A stretch of 64,000 nucleotides of DNA from NCBI RefSeq assembly GCF_018446385.1, contig NC_055999.1:80987859-81051858 (forward strand), given 5' to 3'. The number at the start of each line of letters is the position of its first letter. The first letter of the stretch is position 1. A model generated the notes under the pieces. It was not told where the DNA came from. It saw only the letters and a program-made list of their open reading frames with translations, and ran no database searches. Both the position numbers and the translations under genes were made by a program. Shown here piece by piece: positions 1 through 9,364 of the stretch. This stretch comes from Zingiber officinale. Lineage: Eukaryota; Streptophyta; Magnoliopsida; Zingiberales; Zingiberaceae.

Positions 1-137
1 TATAATTGGTGTACATGTAGAACTTGTTTTTTTCCCTTAAGTATAAAACATATAAAAATTGTTAGAACAAATAATGTTACTAATTAAGTGTATATGTAAA
101 ACTTTTTGTATAAAGTTTGATAAATAAATTTTTTTAC

Positions 138-827
138 CATCATGCAAGCCAAACGGGCATAATCTCTTCAGCTCATTGTGTGAATGTGGTCTCGATTTTC
201 CCTCATTGTTCTGAATTTTACACTTTTTTCCTGAAAATCAAAATATGTCTAACATATTCATATATAATTAATTATCTATTTGATCAACAAATAATAATTA
301 CTTAGACAAGGGATTGGAAATAAAGTTAACCAATTAACCTACCTTTTGGTTCCATGTTAATTTCACAACTTACCAAATGATTTCTTAGCTTTGCGCTTAA
401 GCCCACCACAATCACTTGTTGACAACTTATCAAATGATTTCTTAGCAGCTGAGGAAAAGAGGTTCTTAATAAATCCCTCATCTGAACCAAGTCCTTTTGC
501 TTCAAACAGACAAGCCACCTGGTTCATCTCAAACTAACTCTTTTGGCCTTGGGAAAGAACTCAATTCAAGCCAAAAATACTTTAGGGAAAACTTACTGCA
601 TCATGAACTTTTTATTATACATTAAAATTTTCAAAATCAAGCCACATTGATCTTCAAAAGAAAAAAATATCATACCTAGTTTAGTTTACATGTAAAACTA
701 AGGTGTAACACTTATAAACTCAAGAACCAACCACTGACCATACACTGCTATAGCCATCATAAAAATTTCAAACTGCCTTTGAATAAAGTTTATGTATCCT
801 ATTCTCCATTTCTACAACAACCCAAGG
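138..827 (-). CDS. partial unidentified gene, three predicted exons
   Basis: I do not recognise this gene. Three minus-strand segments look like consecutive exons. Exon 774-827 (18 codons) has acceptor TTTCTAG and a weak donor GTTTGA. Exon 374-533 has a consensus donor GTAAGT at 373-368. Exon 138-230 has acceptor TTTTCAG and donor GTAAAA. Joined in that order the frame stays open through about 100 codons. It is rich in Lys, Ser and His, with short motifs such as LFEAKGLGSDEGF and RPHSHNELKRL. Residues around KKSFDKLS and AKKSFG are partly duplicated. The gene should continue beyond the left edge and probably upstream of 827. It could be a resident host gene next to CACTA-1 or a fragment captured by it. 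The frame and splice signals are visible; function is unknown. Confidence 0.4.
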
Positions 828-830
828 CTA

Positions 831-1650
831 GAAACAAACAATGTTAGCTGGATAGTTAAGTTTTTTTTTATTCAGAAGGAACCAATTCGAATAAAATAAA
901 AGGGCAATTGCTAAATCTAGGATGAAGTTTCAATACTCTATTGACTGAAGACATATTATCTATTTTGTTAAATTGTTAATATGCTGGATTTGTTATAAAA
1001 TTGAAAGTATGCATAAGTCAGTTAAAAATTGAAAGTTCATTCTAGATTTGTTTAATTATGAAAAATTCGTGCTAAATTTATCAATTAATCCTAAAAGAAA
1101 CCTCTTCGGAGAATTAGACTACAGAATTATTAAACTCACTTCTTAAATCAGATTTAGCCTACTTTGCTTGAATCTTAATTACATTGAATATGTTGTAAAA
1201 CCTATAAATATGGTCCTAGAGATTGACAGTTAGTTTGCAGTCCTACAGTCTATTAACAAAGTTCTCTTTGATTCTCTAAAAATTGCCACCTGAAGCACAA
1301 GATCTTATTGTGAGATAATTATCTACTCTATAACACTGAAATATCCTGTACGCCATGTTAGGAGAATGATACCCCAAATTTCACACTTGACAATAAGCAC
1401 AAATCCAAGGGAGAAGTAATGATGTAGCAGAAGCTAATGTGAGCACACCTGGTAACATGGTAATCCAAATTTATAAAAGGGCATGACAAGTGGTGATGCC
1501 GCCATGCCGGCAAAGGAAATGAGCGTATTAAGTACTGGATTGTATGGTGGATGGAAGTGGCTGAAAAATACTATTATTTTTTCAGCAATAATAATAGTAA
1601 TTTGTAGGATAGTTAATTATGTAAGAAGTGGCAGTTAGTAATGGTAGTTA
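831..1650. other. gene-free AT-rich DNA
   Basis: No supported coding sequence. A CAG acceptor-like site near 1300 on the minus strand is followed by a short open stretch without a good donor, so I do not call it an exon. Confidence 0.4.
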
Positions 1651-1990
1651 TGTCTAATTAGTTGTAAAAAGGTGGAACCGTCACCTTAGCAGCCCCCTGG
1701 GTTCGACCCCATAGATATTCAGAGGGGGTAAATTACGATTAAGCTGGGCAGGAGGGGTGACTGGGGGTCGAGTGGAATTTAAAGCACAGCAGAGTTATGT
1801 CTAATTAGTGGCAAAAGGTGGAACCGCCACCTTAGCGGCCCCCTGGCCCCGGCCCCACAAGATTCCAGAGGGAATAAATCACGGTTAATGCTGGGCAGGA
1901 TAGGTGACTGGGGGTCGAAGGAATTTTTGGCGCAGCAGACTAGGATTTTATCTCCGAGTGCAACTGGCGACCTTCGACCCCACGACTAAT
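1651..1990. repeat. tandem duplication, about 147-bp unit
   Basis: Two diverged copies begin at about 1651 and 1797, each opening with TGTCTAATTAGT and continuing through GGTGGAACCG, CACCTTAGC, GCCCCCTGG, GCTGGGCAGGA and TGACTGGGGGTCGA. A third copy begins at 1990 but stops after the first words. The first copy contains GGTTCGACCCC, which resembles an RNA polymerase III B box. No convincing A box or poly-A tail was seen, so calling it a SINE would be speculative. Confidence 0.6.
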
Positions 1991-2106
1991 TATGTCTAAT
2001 TAGTGAGAGTACTGGTGGTTGTTAGTGGTGGTAATTGTGTCAAAATAGTGAGAGTGGTGGATGGTTTCAATTATGATCATGTGTAATGCATAAAAAAATT
2101 AGAATA

Positions 2107-2190
2107 CTAGAATTCTAGTGGTGGTAATCGTCTATATGCTTTCAATTATGATCACGTGTTAGTGGTGGTAATCGTCTATATGCTTTCGAT
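2107..2190. repeat. short direct repeat and palindrome
   Basis: The phrase AGTGGTGGTAATCGTCTATA occurs at 2117 and again at 2161, a 44-bp spacing. Just upstream is the perfect 12-bp palindrome CTAGAATTCTAG (2107-2118), partly echoed near 2226. No gene is seen between 1991 and 2482. Confidence 0.5.
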
Positions 2191-2482
2191 ACTATGATTA
2201 TTTTCGTCATATGGAAATGTATTACAACTAGAATACTAGAATTGTCATAGTCTATAAAATAATAATATACTCCAACCCGTTGATGTAAAACTAAATAATG
2301 TCACAATGCAGATGTAAAACTAAATAATGTATATGAAGTACTAAAATAACAAAAGAAATTTTAACCATTAAAAGCAAGATTTGTTAATTAATGCTTACTT
2401 GAGAGGTAGATGATAGTGTCATTTTTACAAATAATTCCTATTGATTTTGATCCATAAATTCAGACTTCAAAAGACTAAGATT

Positions 2483-2991
2483 TCATGATGCCACTAGACC
2501 AGCATTAGCTTTTCGTATAAGTATTTGTAGTTTGGACTTTCTATCATGCCATAACTTAGCCAACTTTTGAAAGATTAATTTCTTTTCCCACTCCTCAATA
2601 TTATAATTCATCTGTACATTATGAAGCACGAAAATATGTGTACATTTTGTAATAATATCGGACAAAAAAATTTAGTGACCGAAGACATTACTTGAAGACA
2701 ATTCCACTTCCTATTCTTCACTTCTTTGTCTACATCATTCCATCCATCTAATGTATATGGAATAGATTTTTTTTATCATGAGAAAGAAGCGTACTTCACT
2801 TAATTATATCCAATCGATTGTCCAAATTCATTATGCTCTAGTTCTTTAGGCTTTTGTTGGCCACTAACCAAATTCAACTTTGATGGACCACGTCCCTTGT
2901 TCTTATCAATTTTGTCGTCATCAATTCCTTCTTTACCGTAAAAATCTTGTGATGAATTAAATGGATTATTAGAAACTATAATTTCCTGCAA
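2483..2991 (-). pseudogene. CACTA-1 C-terminal Ptta/En/Spm-type region
   Basis: Two degenerate reading frames follow the TNP2 gene of CACTA-1. The upstream one (2991-2800) contains the KGRGPSKL and EFGQSIG words characteristic of plant transposase_24/Ptta-En/Spm proteins. The downstream one (2665-2483) contains the later word KLWHDRKSKL of the same family. A frameshift and stops separate them and the C-terminus is missing. The family is thought to act with TNP2 at element ends. It is too broken to give a working protein. Confidence 0.65.
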
Positions 2992-3394
2992 AATAACATA
3001 AAGAGATTGAAATGTATAAGTGTACTTTATTAAAATAAACCAAGATTTAAAACAAAATACAATATCACCTGAATTTCATTTACAACTGCTTTGTTGTATT
3101 TTTTCCCCCCATTTTTCTCATCTTTTGAATGTTATATAATTAACGACCTGCTCATTTACAACATGACATGATCATCGCTAAATATAAACAACTAGAAAAA
3201 TATAATAAAATAGTAAACAAAGTATAATGAAACTTGAAAAGAACATTTATTAAATGAAGTAATTAACTATAAAATCTACACCATAAAATTTAAGTCATGG
3301 GCCAGTTATAATCAATTCCCTCACACTCATTCCTTACATATGGTTCATTCTCGGTAATGTTAATCTCAAGTATAGATACATCAAGAGGTGTTGA
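2992..3394 (-). other. CACTA-1 inter-exon sequence
   Basis: AT-rich sequence between the DUF4216 remnant and the Ptta/En/Spm-type remnant. Probably intron or decayed spacer; no further coding seen. Confidence 0.4.
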
Positions 3395-3985
3395 TCACTT
3401 ATAGGCATCCTCTTCAATCAAATTCATGTCATGAATACCCCAAGGCGGTGCTTTTAGCAACACAAACCAATTTAATTCATCATTGTCCCTAGAATAGAAT
3501 ACTTGCTTTGCTTGTAATGCTAAAATGAAAGAATCACTTTCAAAAGTTCTTAGTCCTTGGTGTAAGTTAACCAATGTAAAACCATCATCAATTTTAATAC
3601 CAGTTCCATGATTGACCCAATCACATCTAAAGACAGACACTTTGAAGGAATAGTAGATAGTAAAAAAATATCTCGTATAACCTGATAGTATGATAGTCTT
3701 CCTATTGTATATATATATGAATAATTATTAGCACTAGATTGACAAACAGTATCGACTTCAATTGAAACACCACTATCTTGTGTCGAACTTTCAACATCAA
3801 TTGTGTGGAATCGATATCCATTTATAATATAACCTGTATAAGATATAACATGCTTTCTGGGACCATGTGTTAGCCATTGAATTCGGCCTGAAGAGGTATT
3901 AGGAACATGTTTTGATAATCATTGAGCAAATGATTCCATATGTCATTTTTGTAACAATATTTCATTCCTTATAAAATGACGATCT
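3395..3985 (-). pseudogene. CACTA-1 TNP2 C-terminal part (DUF4216)
   Basis: Reading leftward from Pack-CACTA-1, the minus strand shows QWLTHGPRKHV, then NGYRFHT, then a Ser/Thr-rich stretch, and after an intron or break the DUF4216 core: VFRCDWV, GFTLVNL, FILALQAKQVFY (3640-3395). This is the usual C-terminal half of plant TNP2 transposases and completes the gene that breaks off at 7674. A stop and a probable intron lie near 3650. Confidence 0.75.
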
Positions 3986-3988
3986 GCT

Positions 3989-4375
3989 CACTATAAGAAA
4001 ATTCTTATTCAACAATACTTAAAAGACAACGATTTTATACCAAAACTGTTGTCTTTTACTCTTTTACAACGGTTTTAATAAAAATTGTTGTCTTTGAGGG
4101 GTTGTTTGGAGGCTACGACAATGATTTTTATAAATTGTTGTCTATGTGTGCTTTTTTAGGATTACGACAACGGTTTTTGGATGCTACAACAATGGTTTTT
4201 AAAAATATTGTCTATGTGCGCTTTTTGCAGCCATGATAATGGATTTTTGGAGGCTACAACAATGGTTTGAAAACCGTTGTCTATATGCACTTCTTTGGGG
4301 CTATGACAATAGGTTTTTGTGGCTACAACAATGGTTTTGAAAACCGTTGTCTATGTGTACTTTTTTTTTTTTTTT
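3989..4375. repeat. Pack-CACTA-1 left subterminal repeats
   Basis: Repeated short units of the form AACGGTTTT / AAAACCGTTGTC, separated by GGCTACGACAA-like words, run from the terminus to a T-tract at about 4361-4376. Such arrays are where CACTA-family proteins bind. Confidence 0.8.
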
Positions 4376-5389
4376 TGTAACTGTGTTTTTCTTTCCCTCC
4401 CTCCTTGAAATATTTTTGCTGCCGTGTTTTCCCCGCCTTCTCGAACCCTAAAGCCTTTTTCTTTCCCACTCGCATATGATCTCTTCACACTGCCAAAACC
4501 TACATCTCCATCCAACCCCTCTCCAATGAAACCTTCTCCATGAACCTCTCCTAACTCCTCTCTGTCTAACCCCTCTATGTTGAATCCCTCTACCGCTGAA
4601 CATCTCTGTCGATCCTGCTAAACATCTCCGCCAATCCACCCATCTTCGTTCCCTCTTCGGATGAATCCACAGTTACACTGATATACCTCAAGTATGGCTG
4701 GAAAAGGTCTCTTTATATTTGATATGGTTCTTGCAGCTGTGGTCCTCGAGGTTCTCTCCAAATCGAAGCACCAAAGTTGTGCCAGGGGCTCCGAATATGA
4801 TAATCTTAACTGCGAGAAGAAGATCGTCCTTAACTTGGCAGTTCCTAGTGGATCGGTAGTGAAGCCCCATCTATTCTTTTCGCTTTCCTCGTCACAATTT
4901 CTTCATCGCATTTCTCGCGATGAACCCTAATTTGTGATTGTGGGCTGGGACACTCTTCATCTTGTTTCAGGTAGCTCCAAAGTTTTCAAAGACAAATTAT
5001 GGGTGGACTTTGCTTGTTTCTCGATTAGTGTTTTATGCAAAGATTGCATTTTTTCTTTTAGTCAAAGATTGCATTTTTCACCAAGTTTAATGGTACTCCT
5101 TTTCCTATTTCTATCGCTTCTTGAGTCGAGACCGTGGTGAAAAAAATAGTCTTTAGGCTAGGGTATGGTCGTAGACAGTTGTTGATTGCATTCTTATGTT
5201 GTGTACATATTGATCGTGAGATTCTGAAAGTTCAAGGTATTGTGGCGATTAAATGACACATGGTTCGATTTCCTTCACTATTTACAAACTGATGATGAAA
5301 CCTTTAAAAGAAAGTTTTTTTCTATGCAGAATGTATTAGTTATTCAGCTGTATTCTTTCCTTACATATTTTTGTGAATGATCAAAACAG
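4376..5389 (+). other. leader-like, possibly captured region
   Basis: A pyrimidine-rich stretch (TTTCCCTCC, CGAACCCTAAAGCC) resembling a plant 5' leader is followed by a 78-codon open frame at 4694-4930 with no family I recognise. It may be the captured 5' end of the Rossmann-fold gene or a third captured fragment. No confident coding call. Confidence 0.35.
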
Positions 5390-6360
5390 CTCTGCTCGTC
5401 TGTTGAGATATGAAAGATCAATTTCAACTGAGTTGAATCATGTGGACGAGCCTCATAAATTGGAGGAAGTAGAAACTATAAGAAAGCCACCTCCACCATT
5501 AGAAAAGGTGACATTTCCTTGTTTTGTTTTGTTTTATTTTATTTTATTATGTTTGTAAACCTTTTCCTAGTTTCCCTTTTTGTTTAGTCTAATTTATATG
5601 TTTCTAATGATAGTTGTATTGGGTGGCAATGGTTTCATTGGTTCACTTGTTTACAAAGAGGCTTTGGATCAAGAAGGGTTATCAGTTTCTAGTCTGAGCA
5701 GGTGCACACAGTCTCAATTAATTTTGTAGCCTGGGCACCCTGGAAAGTTTGTCTATAATTGCACAATGCATTGTTGTGTTTCTACATCTGAATCTTGTCT
5801 ATAATAAAATCAGATGCCCACGTTAATAGAAAACTTTAGTCATTACTTTTCAATTTCTTAGGAACCCTCCATTTTATCCTTTTCTCAGTATATGAGTTTA
5901 ATCTGTCTGATCACTAGATTTTCTGGTTAGTAGATTAAATGGTGAATTATTTAATCAATGTTTAATGCACCTCTAGTGGTCCTGTAGTTTCTTTATAATC
6001 ATATTATCGTCAACTCATGTTTGTTCGAAACTATTTAGCGTGGGATACATAGATGTTGCCCCTCCATGGAATGATTGTTGTATTCTTCTTGTAAAAGTAT
6101 CATCATCCAACAATCAATTCCTGTAAAATATTCTGAAATACAGCATCACTCTCTTAATTTGATACTATTTATTTTGACTTTAAAGTATGGATGGATGAAT
6201 TACTTTTGCTCATTCTATATCTTCTTTCCATTTGCATGTTGTTTTGATTGGACTTATCTAAAGGAAGAATGTGCTCAGGATTGATGCTTTTTTTATTACC
6301 CAGGTCTGGAAGATCATCAATACGTGAACAATGGGCTGATAAAGTTGAGTGGTGCCAAGG
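5390..6360 (+). pseudogene. captured Rossmann-fold NAD(P)-binding protein fragment (At1g32220-like)
   Basis: Three exon remnants in order. 5390-5507 has acceptor AAACAG and donor GTGACA, and encodes HVDEPHKLEEVE then a PPPP run. 5614-5701 encodes LGGNGFIGS, the dinucleotide-binding glycine motif, then SVSSLSR, and ends at a GT donor. 6304-6360 has a CAG acceptor and encodes SGRSS...WADKVEWCQG. The order and motifs match plant plastid NAD-dependent epimerase/dehydratase-like proteins of the At1g32220 type. The join between the first two exons is out of phase by one or two bases, and nothing after the third exon matches. It is an N-terminal fragment only, with no start codon that I can defend. 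Confidence 0.75.
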
Positions 6361-6873
6361 TTGAAAATTAAGAGAAGGCCCTTTCCCTGTGAAGGAAAGA
6401 CATATAGTTCAGCTTTCTGTGGCTAATCTTTCTATTTGGCAGGAAGCCTTCTTGAAATTCTAGTGACTTTTGTGGTGGTCCAAAAACATATTCACACTAG
6501 ACTATTTGCTAACAATCATGATGACCACCGATTTGTTGATAAGAGTGGAAATATATTGCCTGGTTAGTTTAGTTGATAGCATGGGTGCATCATTTTTAGG
6601 ACAATTCTATTTTGTATATTTTTTCAAACCTTGTTTTCTCAATGGTGCTTTCCATCATTGAAATTCCAAGGACTATTGTCGATTCTAAGATATGCCATCC
6701 TACTGAATTTGACTTCTACTTGTGCAGCCATGCAAGCATTCAAGTAACTCATCTCACAACTAATACCTTTTTAAATTCCAAGGACTGTTGTAAAAACATA
6801 TGTGTGTTTATTATTCTTTTAGAACAAGTTTTTTCATATATATATAATAGTGTATTTCTTTTGATATCAATAG
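6361..6873 (+). other. spacer/intron between captured fragments
   Basis: T-rich sequence with short open frames but no recognisable domain. Its right end, TTTTGATATCAATAG, looks like the intron and AG acceptor that preceded the ATP synthase exon in the donor gene. Confidence 0.5.
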
Positions 6874-6987
6874 GTTGTTGATCTCCTAGTGCCTTAACAA
6901 AGGGGTATAAAGATTGGATTTTTTGATGGAGCTGGTGTGGGGAAGACTAGATTTATTATGGAACTAGTGATCAACAGTATTGGAAAA
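6874..6987 (+). pseudogene. captured mitochondrial ATP synthase beta exon fragment
   Basis: After an AG acceptor at 6872-6873 the plus strand reads VVDLLVP, an in-frame TAA (6895-6897), QRGIKIGFFDGAGVGKT, then IMEL. This is the Walker A region of the F1-ATPase beta subunit, with first glycine of the P-loop word replaced by Asp. The Q before RG fits the mitochondrial nuclear gene better than plastid atpB, and the intron boundary also implies a nuclear donor. About 38 codons remain. The donor protein is the catalytic subunit of mitochondrial ATP synthase; this fragment has no function of its own. Confidence 0.85.
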
Positions 6988-7339
6988 AGTTGGCATGAAA
7001 GAATCAGCAAGTGAGAAAGAGGATTCCAATGAAATCCTACAAGTTGAAGATTGTGATGGGACTTGGGTTGACAAAAATTAAGTACAATCCTACATGGCAT
7101 GAACCACCATCACAAGTTTCTCGTATTTTGGCTATTGTTCATTAGTTGTAAATGGAGTTTATTTGTTTATTTGTATTGAGATAAATTTTATTTAAATATG
7201 AGATATGTTTCTTCTTTTGTGATTGTAATTCTTGTATAACTAACATTTTGAATAACATTGATATGGGGAATATTCTTTCTTTTGTGATTATAAGCCTTTA
7301 TTATATATTTATATTGAAATGTGATATATTGGTATTAAA
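6988..7339 (+). other. possible 3' tail of captured sequence
   Basis: After the P-loop fragment an open stretch (about 7003-7080) rich in Ser, Glu and Asp ends at TAA and is followed by T-rich, 3'-UTR-like DNA. I cannot link it to ATP synthase or any other family. Confidence 0.3.
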
Positions 7340-7673
7340 AGATAATAGTTTAAAAGATAATGATTTAAAACCGTTGTTGTTGTCTATCACCCTCAAAGGC
7401 AACGATTAAAAACTGTTGTTGTAACCCCCAAAACTGTTGTAACTAGCAGCGTTATTAAAAGTGCTCTAAACAGCAACGGTTTTAAACTGTTGTCTTTTCA
7501 TTCAAAGACAATGGTTATAAACCATTGTAAAACTGTTATCGTTTCATTCAAAGATAATGGTTTAAAACCGTTGTCATAGCCTCCACTTTTAACAACACTG
7601 CCGATTACAACGGTTTTAAAGGGCCCACGACAACGGATAAAATCTGTTGTCTTTTAATGTTTTTGTTGTAGTG
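7340..7673. repeat. Pack-CACTA-1 right subterminal repeats
   Basis: Array of AACGGTTTTAAACCGTTGT-type inverted units ending in TTTTTGTTGTAGTG at 7673. It mirrors the left array and the ends of Pack-CACTA-2. Confidence 0.8.
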
Positions 7674-9364
7674 TCATTTAAAATCGTTGAAGGGTGATTG
7701 TTAGAATATATGAATTATGTACTACACCAGGATTATCTAATAGGGGGTTTAATTATCTATACTCACTATAAGTAAGGTTCAACTTCTGCACTATTGAACA
7801 ACACATATCAATGTATGGCTTACAACACATGGTCTTCTAAAATCTTGACTTTTCGTTGGGAAATTGGGTGACCTTCCATTAATCCATTTTCCAAATCCTC
7901 ATTTCGATTAGAATGGACACCAATACTAGTAGCTTTTTTATATAAGCAGTACAAAATCACATTCTTTCTTCTGTGAGGTAACACTCAGCTATGCAACCCT
8001 CTGACTTTGCTTGATTATTCACATAACCTTTATGTATTTTCATAAATATAAATAACAAAATAAATTAGATGAAAGAAGTATTGTTAACAAAATCTAATTC
8101 GTTGTATAATATTTATTACCTTTCAAATGGATACATCCAGCGGAGTTGGACTGGTCCACACAAGTGAGCTTCTCTAGCTAAATGAATTGTCAAATCAACC
8201 AAAATAGTAAAAAAGGCAGGTGGAAAATACCTTTCCAACATGCATAGAGTTTCAACAATATTCTTCTCAAGTTGTTATAAACTGTTCTTGTTTAACACTC
8301 TTAGGCATAATTCATTGTAAAATGTACACAGAAGAAATTGAACATTGTGTGGACCTTTCAGTAAAAGATTTCTCAATGCAATTGATAACAATTATTGCAT
8401 TAGAACATGACAATCATGAGATTTCAGCCCAATAAGTTTACGCTCTTCTAAAGAAATACAATTACCAATATTTAAGCTATAGCGATCGGGTAACTTTATT
8501 TTCTTCAACCTAAAGCAAAATACATCCATTTCTTTTTTAGATAGTGTGTAAGGTGTAGTAGGCAAGTGATACATGTTTGCCCATTTTTATTGAGGATGTA
8601 ATTCTTCTCTAATTTTAAGTGCATCAAATCTTTGCGAGCATTAACACTATCTTTGAATTTTTTTTTCACATTTAACATTGTGCCTATGATATTCACACAA
8701 ATATTCTTTTCAACATGCATCATATCTAAGTTATGACGTAAGAGAATCCCCTATAAGTAATCATCAATACATTTTATAGTATTAGTTCAGAAATATAACA
8801 AATTATTAAAAATTATTAAATAGAGAGCCAAATAACTTACACTCCAGTATGACAAATAAAAAAAAAAGACTTTTTCTTTCACATTTGAACTGATTTTTGT
8901 ACCCTTTTTGAACTATCTTGCATCTTCCTCTTTTTTTGACAAGTATTGATAGTCTCACCCTTTTATTTTTTACCCTAATTATTTTCAATGCCTTTCACTG
9001 CATTGAGAATTTGTAGCCCAGTTAAAGGTCTAGGTTTCCCTTTTCACTCTTTTTTCCCATTAAACCACTTCTTGTTCTGACAAAATGGATGATCAGGAGC
9101 AAGAAATCTCCTGTGACCCAAGTATGCAAACTTTCTACTGTACTTAAGCCACATTGAACATATGTCTTAACCACATATTGGGCAACCACCTTTTCCTTTT
9201 ATGACACATCCAGCTAGATTTCCATAAGCAGGAAAATCATTGATTGTCCACATCAAAATAGCCTTCAGATTGAACATGGACTTGCTAAATACATCATAAG
9301 CCTCTACACCTGTATCCCACAACTCTTTCAAATCCTCCACAAGGCGCTCTAAGTAGACATCTAT
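7674..9364 (-). pseudogene. CACTA-1 TNP2 transposase, middle part with DUF4218
   Basis: Reading leftward from 9364: YLERLVEDLKELWDTGVEAYD, then MWTINDFPAYGNLAG and GGCPICG, which are transposase_21 hallmarks. Next comes a decayed stretch, then MMHVEKNICVNIIGTMLN (from 8723), and LIGLKSHDCHVLMQ (8574-8392). After an intron follow FFTILVDLTIHLAREAHL and QLRWMYPFER of DUF4218 (about 8220-8120), then a GCIAECYL exon near 7990. Several stops and frameshifts are present. The piece is bounded on the right by the copia element and on the left by Pack-CACTA-1. It continues the segment at 19310-20419. Confidence 0.85.

Larger units (their letters stand above)
3989..7673 (+). mobile_element. Pack-CACTA-1: non-autonomous CACTA with captured gene fragments
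   Basis: The left end reads CACTATAAGAAAA. The right end, on the complement, reads CACTACAACAAAAACATT. Both ends continue into subterminal arrays of ACAACGG...CCGTTGT palindromes. There is no transposase inside. Instead the plus strand carries pieces of two unrelated nuclear genes, a Rossmann-fold NAD(P)-binding protein and ATP synthase beta, with intron remnants. It splits the TNP2 gene of CACTA-1 between its DUF4218 and DUF4216 regions. The flanking trinucleotides (gct left, tca right) do not match. Because TCA also precedes CTATAAG at the left, a 2-bp loss at that junction is possible. Confidence 0.85.

Noticed and set aside
4694..4930. 78-codon frame as a real gene
   Set aside because: No recognised family, no downstream exon in frame; kept only as an unresolved part of Pack-CACTA-1.
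6874..6987. Plastid DNA insertion (atpB)
   Set aside because: The Gln before Arg-Gly and the preceding intron acceptor fit the nuclear mitochondrial-type gene; no other plastid sequence adjoins.
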